A DNA stretch of 64,000 nt. Origin: Chryseobacterium aquifrigidense (lineage in GTDB: Bacteria; Bacteroidota; Bacteroidia; Flavobacteriales; Weeksellaceae). Of the stretch, positions 62,364 through 64,000 are shown one piece after another. Every line of letters begins with the position of its first letter. Position 1 is the first letter of the stretch. A program made the translations under genes and the position numbers. Location of the stretch: NCBI RefSeq assembly GCF_006716485.1, contig NZ_VFPD01000001.1, positions 2,214,008 to 2,278,007 on the forward strand, read 5' to 3'. The notes under the pieces are model-generated. The model searched no databases. It worked only from the letters and a program-made list of their open reading frames with translations, and was not told the DNA's origin.

Positions 62364-62840
62364 TTAAAAAATGGCTATCCCTTCCTGGATGGAAGATTCT
62401 GCAATAGTCTTGATCATTTCATTTCTTTTGAGCAGAAAACTCTTGAGATAGCCTCTAAGAAAAACTGCGTTAAATAATTTTCCTATGATGCCGAACGGCG
62501 ATTCGAATTCAAAAATATCTGTCATTAAGGTATTTCCGTTTACGGATTTAAAAATATGCCTGTGGCGCATGGATTTAAAAGCTCCTTTCTGCATGACATC
62601 AATAAACTGAAACGGTTTTTCCATGCTGATAATTTTTGTGGTGAGATTTTGATAGACTCCGAGATGTTTTGCGCGCCAGGTTACAGTTTCATTTTGTTCA
62701 ATCAATCCGGAGGTGCGTCCTGCAATTGCTCTTTCATGGGATTTTGAGGTAGACTGCTGATGCAGGTCAATATTTCTTGCCAGGTCAAAAACATAGTGAA
62801 TATCTGCTTTGATGACTGTATTTAAATAGATGGTTGACAT
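62364..62840 (-). CDS. SRPBCC-family protein
   Basis: 158 residues of START/Bet v1-like helix-grip fold: STIYLNTVIKADIHYVFDLARNIDLHQ at the start, then VTWRAKHLGVYQNLTTKI, RHRHIFKSVNGNTLMTDIFEFESP and a C-terminal helix IKTIAESS. SRPBCC proteins hold hydrophobic ligands. It sits in a cluster with TIGR01777 and DUF2071 genes, a combination often seen in Bacteroidota near photolyase or carotenoid genes (from memory, none in this window). Confidence 0.88.
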   Translation of the reverse strand: MSTIYLNTVIKADIHYVFDLARNIDLHQQSTSKSHERAIAGRTSGLIEQNETVTWRAKHLGVYQNLTTKIISMEKPFQFIDVMQKGAFKSMRHRHIFKSVNGNTLMTDIFEFESPFGIIGKLFNAVFLRGYLKSFLLKRNEMIKTIAESSIQEGIAIF

Positions 62841-62994
62841 TTTTTAATGGTTTTTAAGCTTATTAATTCTATAGTTTACAATGATCCTTTTCGTCTGAAA
62901 TAAATAATCAGGAATAAGTGAATGAGTACATTTTTCATAATTATTATTCATTTAATTTTTTTTGTAATTCTGGAATATGGTTTTGAATGAAAAA

Positions 62995-63657
62995 TCAGTT
63001 TCGTTTTACATGAAGAATTTCAATCAGATCCAGATATCTTTTGTGAGATATGATGGAAAGTTCATTTTTGAGAAACTGGACTTTAAGATCTTCAAGGCTT
63101 TTATTTTTATTGATATAATGGAACAGTTTTCCAAATTCGTTTCCAAAAATTTTTGTAACAAGAACTTCTATATACCACTTTACACAACTAAACCTCCACT
63201 TTGTTTTGGGTTTTACAAATTCTACAATGATAATTTCACCTTTCTCATCAATGATATTTGAAAGTCTATCTGCAAAAATCGGTTTCTGATCTTCTTCTAT
63301 CGTCTTTGTCCCATAAGAGCAAAGGATAATGTCCATAGAATGATCGGGAATCTGGCTTTCGAAAAAATCGGTCTGGATCTGTTGTATTGACAGTTTATTT
63401 TTGAATGTTGCAGCCAGCTTCCTATGCATTGCTGAAGAAAAATCCAGTGCTACAATTTCTGTATTCTCATTGTGTGCCTTTATAAATTCTAAATTTTCTC
63501 CCTGCCCGCTCATCAAATCCAAAACTCTTTTATTTCCATAGTTTTTCACCTTTTGAACAGCCATCTTTCTGAACAGTCTTGTAAAGCCTAAAGATGCAAT
63601 TTCATTAATATAATATCTGGGTTGCAGATGGTCAAAATATTGTTGCAGATCATTCAT
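62995..63657 (-). CDS. Class I SAM-dependent methyltransferase
   Basis: 220 residues. SAM motif I KRVLDLMSGQGENLEF (about residues 43-58), motif II-like VALDFSSAMHRK, and DIILCSYGTKTIE (post-II). UbiE/menG-like shape with a short C-terminal lid. Substrate unknown. Its first codons overlap the stop of the upstream SRPBCC-like gene by 8 bp, so the two are coupled. Confidence 0.87.
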   Translation of the reverse strand: MNDLQQYFDHLQPRYYINEIASLGFTRLFRKMAVQKVKNYGNKRVLDLMSGQGENLEFIKAHNENTEIVALDFSSAMHRKLAATFKNKLSIQQIQTDFFESQIPDHSMDIILCSYGTKTIEEDQKPIFADRLSNIIDEKGEIIIVEFVKPKTKWRFSCVKWYIEVLVTKIFGNEFGKLFHYINKNKSLEDLKVQFLKNELSIISHKRYLDLIEILHVKRN

Positions 63658-64000
63658 TTTCTGATTGTGTTTTTATAGATTGTAATACATTGCTTTGCAT
63701 TTTATCTATGATATAGCCGGACCATTTTTTCCAGTACCAGGTAGGTGCAATTTTGTAACTGTATTTAGTTTTTGCAATTATCTTTGTTTTATTTTCTGAT
63801 AGTTTGTCTAAAGTAATCTCACCATATTTCACAATAAAATAATCATGCAAATGCTTAGCATCAATATCTTCATAAGGTGTTATCTCTTTCATTGGAACAG
63901 TCTGATTTTCCAAAGAGAATTTCACTTTTTTATTTTCTATGAACTCATCAATATTAAGTTGTAATTCATCATTATTGGTTTGGCAGCTATAGTTCAATTT
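63650..64000 (-). CDS. SRPBCC-like protein, N terminus beyond the window
   Basis: At least 116 residues are visible; the frame stays open to the right edge, and the TTG seen near 63997 need not be the start. The visible part has KTKIIAKTKYSYKIAPTWYWKKW, typical of the last strands and helix of SRPBCC proteins that act as cyclases or lipid carriers. It reads into the methyltransferase gene with an 8-bp overlap. Assignment rests on the C-terminal half only. Confidence 0.55.
   Translation of the reverse strand, partial: KLNYSCQTNNDELQLNIDEFIENKKVKFSLENQTVPMKEITPYEDIDAKHLHDYFIVKYGEITLDKLSENKTKIIAKTKYSYKIAPTWYWKKWSGYIIDKMQSNVLQSIKTQSENE

Overview
The window looks like chromosome from a flavobacterium of the Chryseobacterium type (Weeksellaceae, Bacteroidota). 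The signs are: AT-rich DNA; genes without Shine-Dalgarno sites but often preceded by the Bacteroidota -7 box TAnnTTTG; a SusC/SusD pair; a LytS/LytTR two-component pair; many AraC-type regulators; secreted proteins whose mature end begins QVGINT; and a GldA-like ABC ATPase. This placement is inferred from gene content, not from a marker-gene search. No rRNA, tRNA, CRISPR array or complete insertion sequence was seen.

Layout. 1-3.8 kb is an accessory patch: a TetR-like regulator that has apparently lost its DNA-binding end, a perfect 24-bp palindrome, a small XRE-type HTH gene, and an AT-rich cassette (FRG-domain protein, an orphan protein, a membrane-anchored protein) bracketed by a 25-bp inverted repeat. 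3.9-9.0 kb holds a lipoprotein, a CREST/ceramidase-like membrane protein, and a minus-strand cluster (cupin, acetyltransferase, alpha/beta hydrolase) with its AraC regulator. 9.2-11.0 kb is a stress-type cluster (PA2169-type protein, PfpI/DJ-1 protein, two small membrane proteins). 11.1-23 kb holds an amidohydrolase, an MG2/plug-domain protein, a serine hydrolase, a membrane-bound AraC regulator, a C1q-like surface protein and a large orphan protein. 23.2-30 kb has a GNAT, a HEPN plus zinc-ribbon protein, a YcaQ-like DNA glycosylase, a secreted ADGF-type adenosine deaminase, an AraC regulator and an NmrA-type reductase.

30.1-36.5 kb is an RND efflux operon (adaptor, pump, outer membrane factor) ending in a terminator. 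36.5-41.9 kb is the most interesting stretch. A long intergenic region carries a possible structured RNA, two dyad operators and a 50-residue ORF in which 17 residues are Cys or Met. An attenuator-like hairpin set follows, then a SusC/SusD transporter pair. I read this as a candidate sulfur-amino-acid leader-peptide attenuation system controlling a TonB-dependent transporter; a secreted metal-binding peptide is the main alternative.

42-64 kb is mostly housekeeping and surface metabolism: DUF305 protein, serine hydrolase, acyltransferase divergent from a LytS/LytTR pair, GldA-like ATPase, an SPFH protein with four tandem vault-like repeats, a patatin with an altered nucleophile elbow, lipoamide dehydrogenase, and an overlapping GH29 fucosidase/GH3 glycosidase pair. 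The right end is a minus-strand cluster (TIGR01777 reductase, DUF2071, SRPBCC, methyltransferase, and an SRPBCC-like gene cut by the window end).
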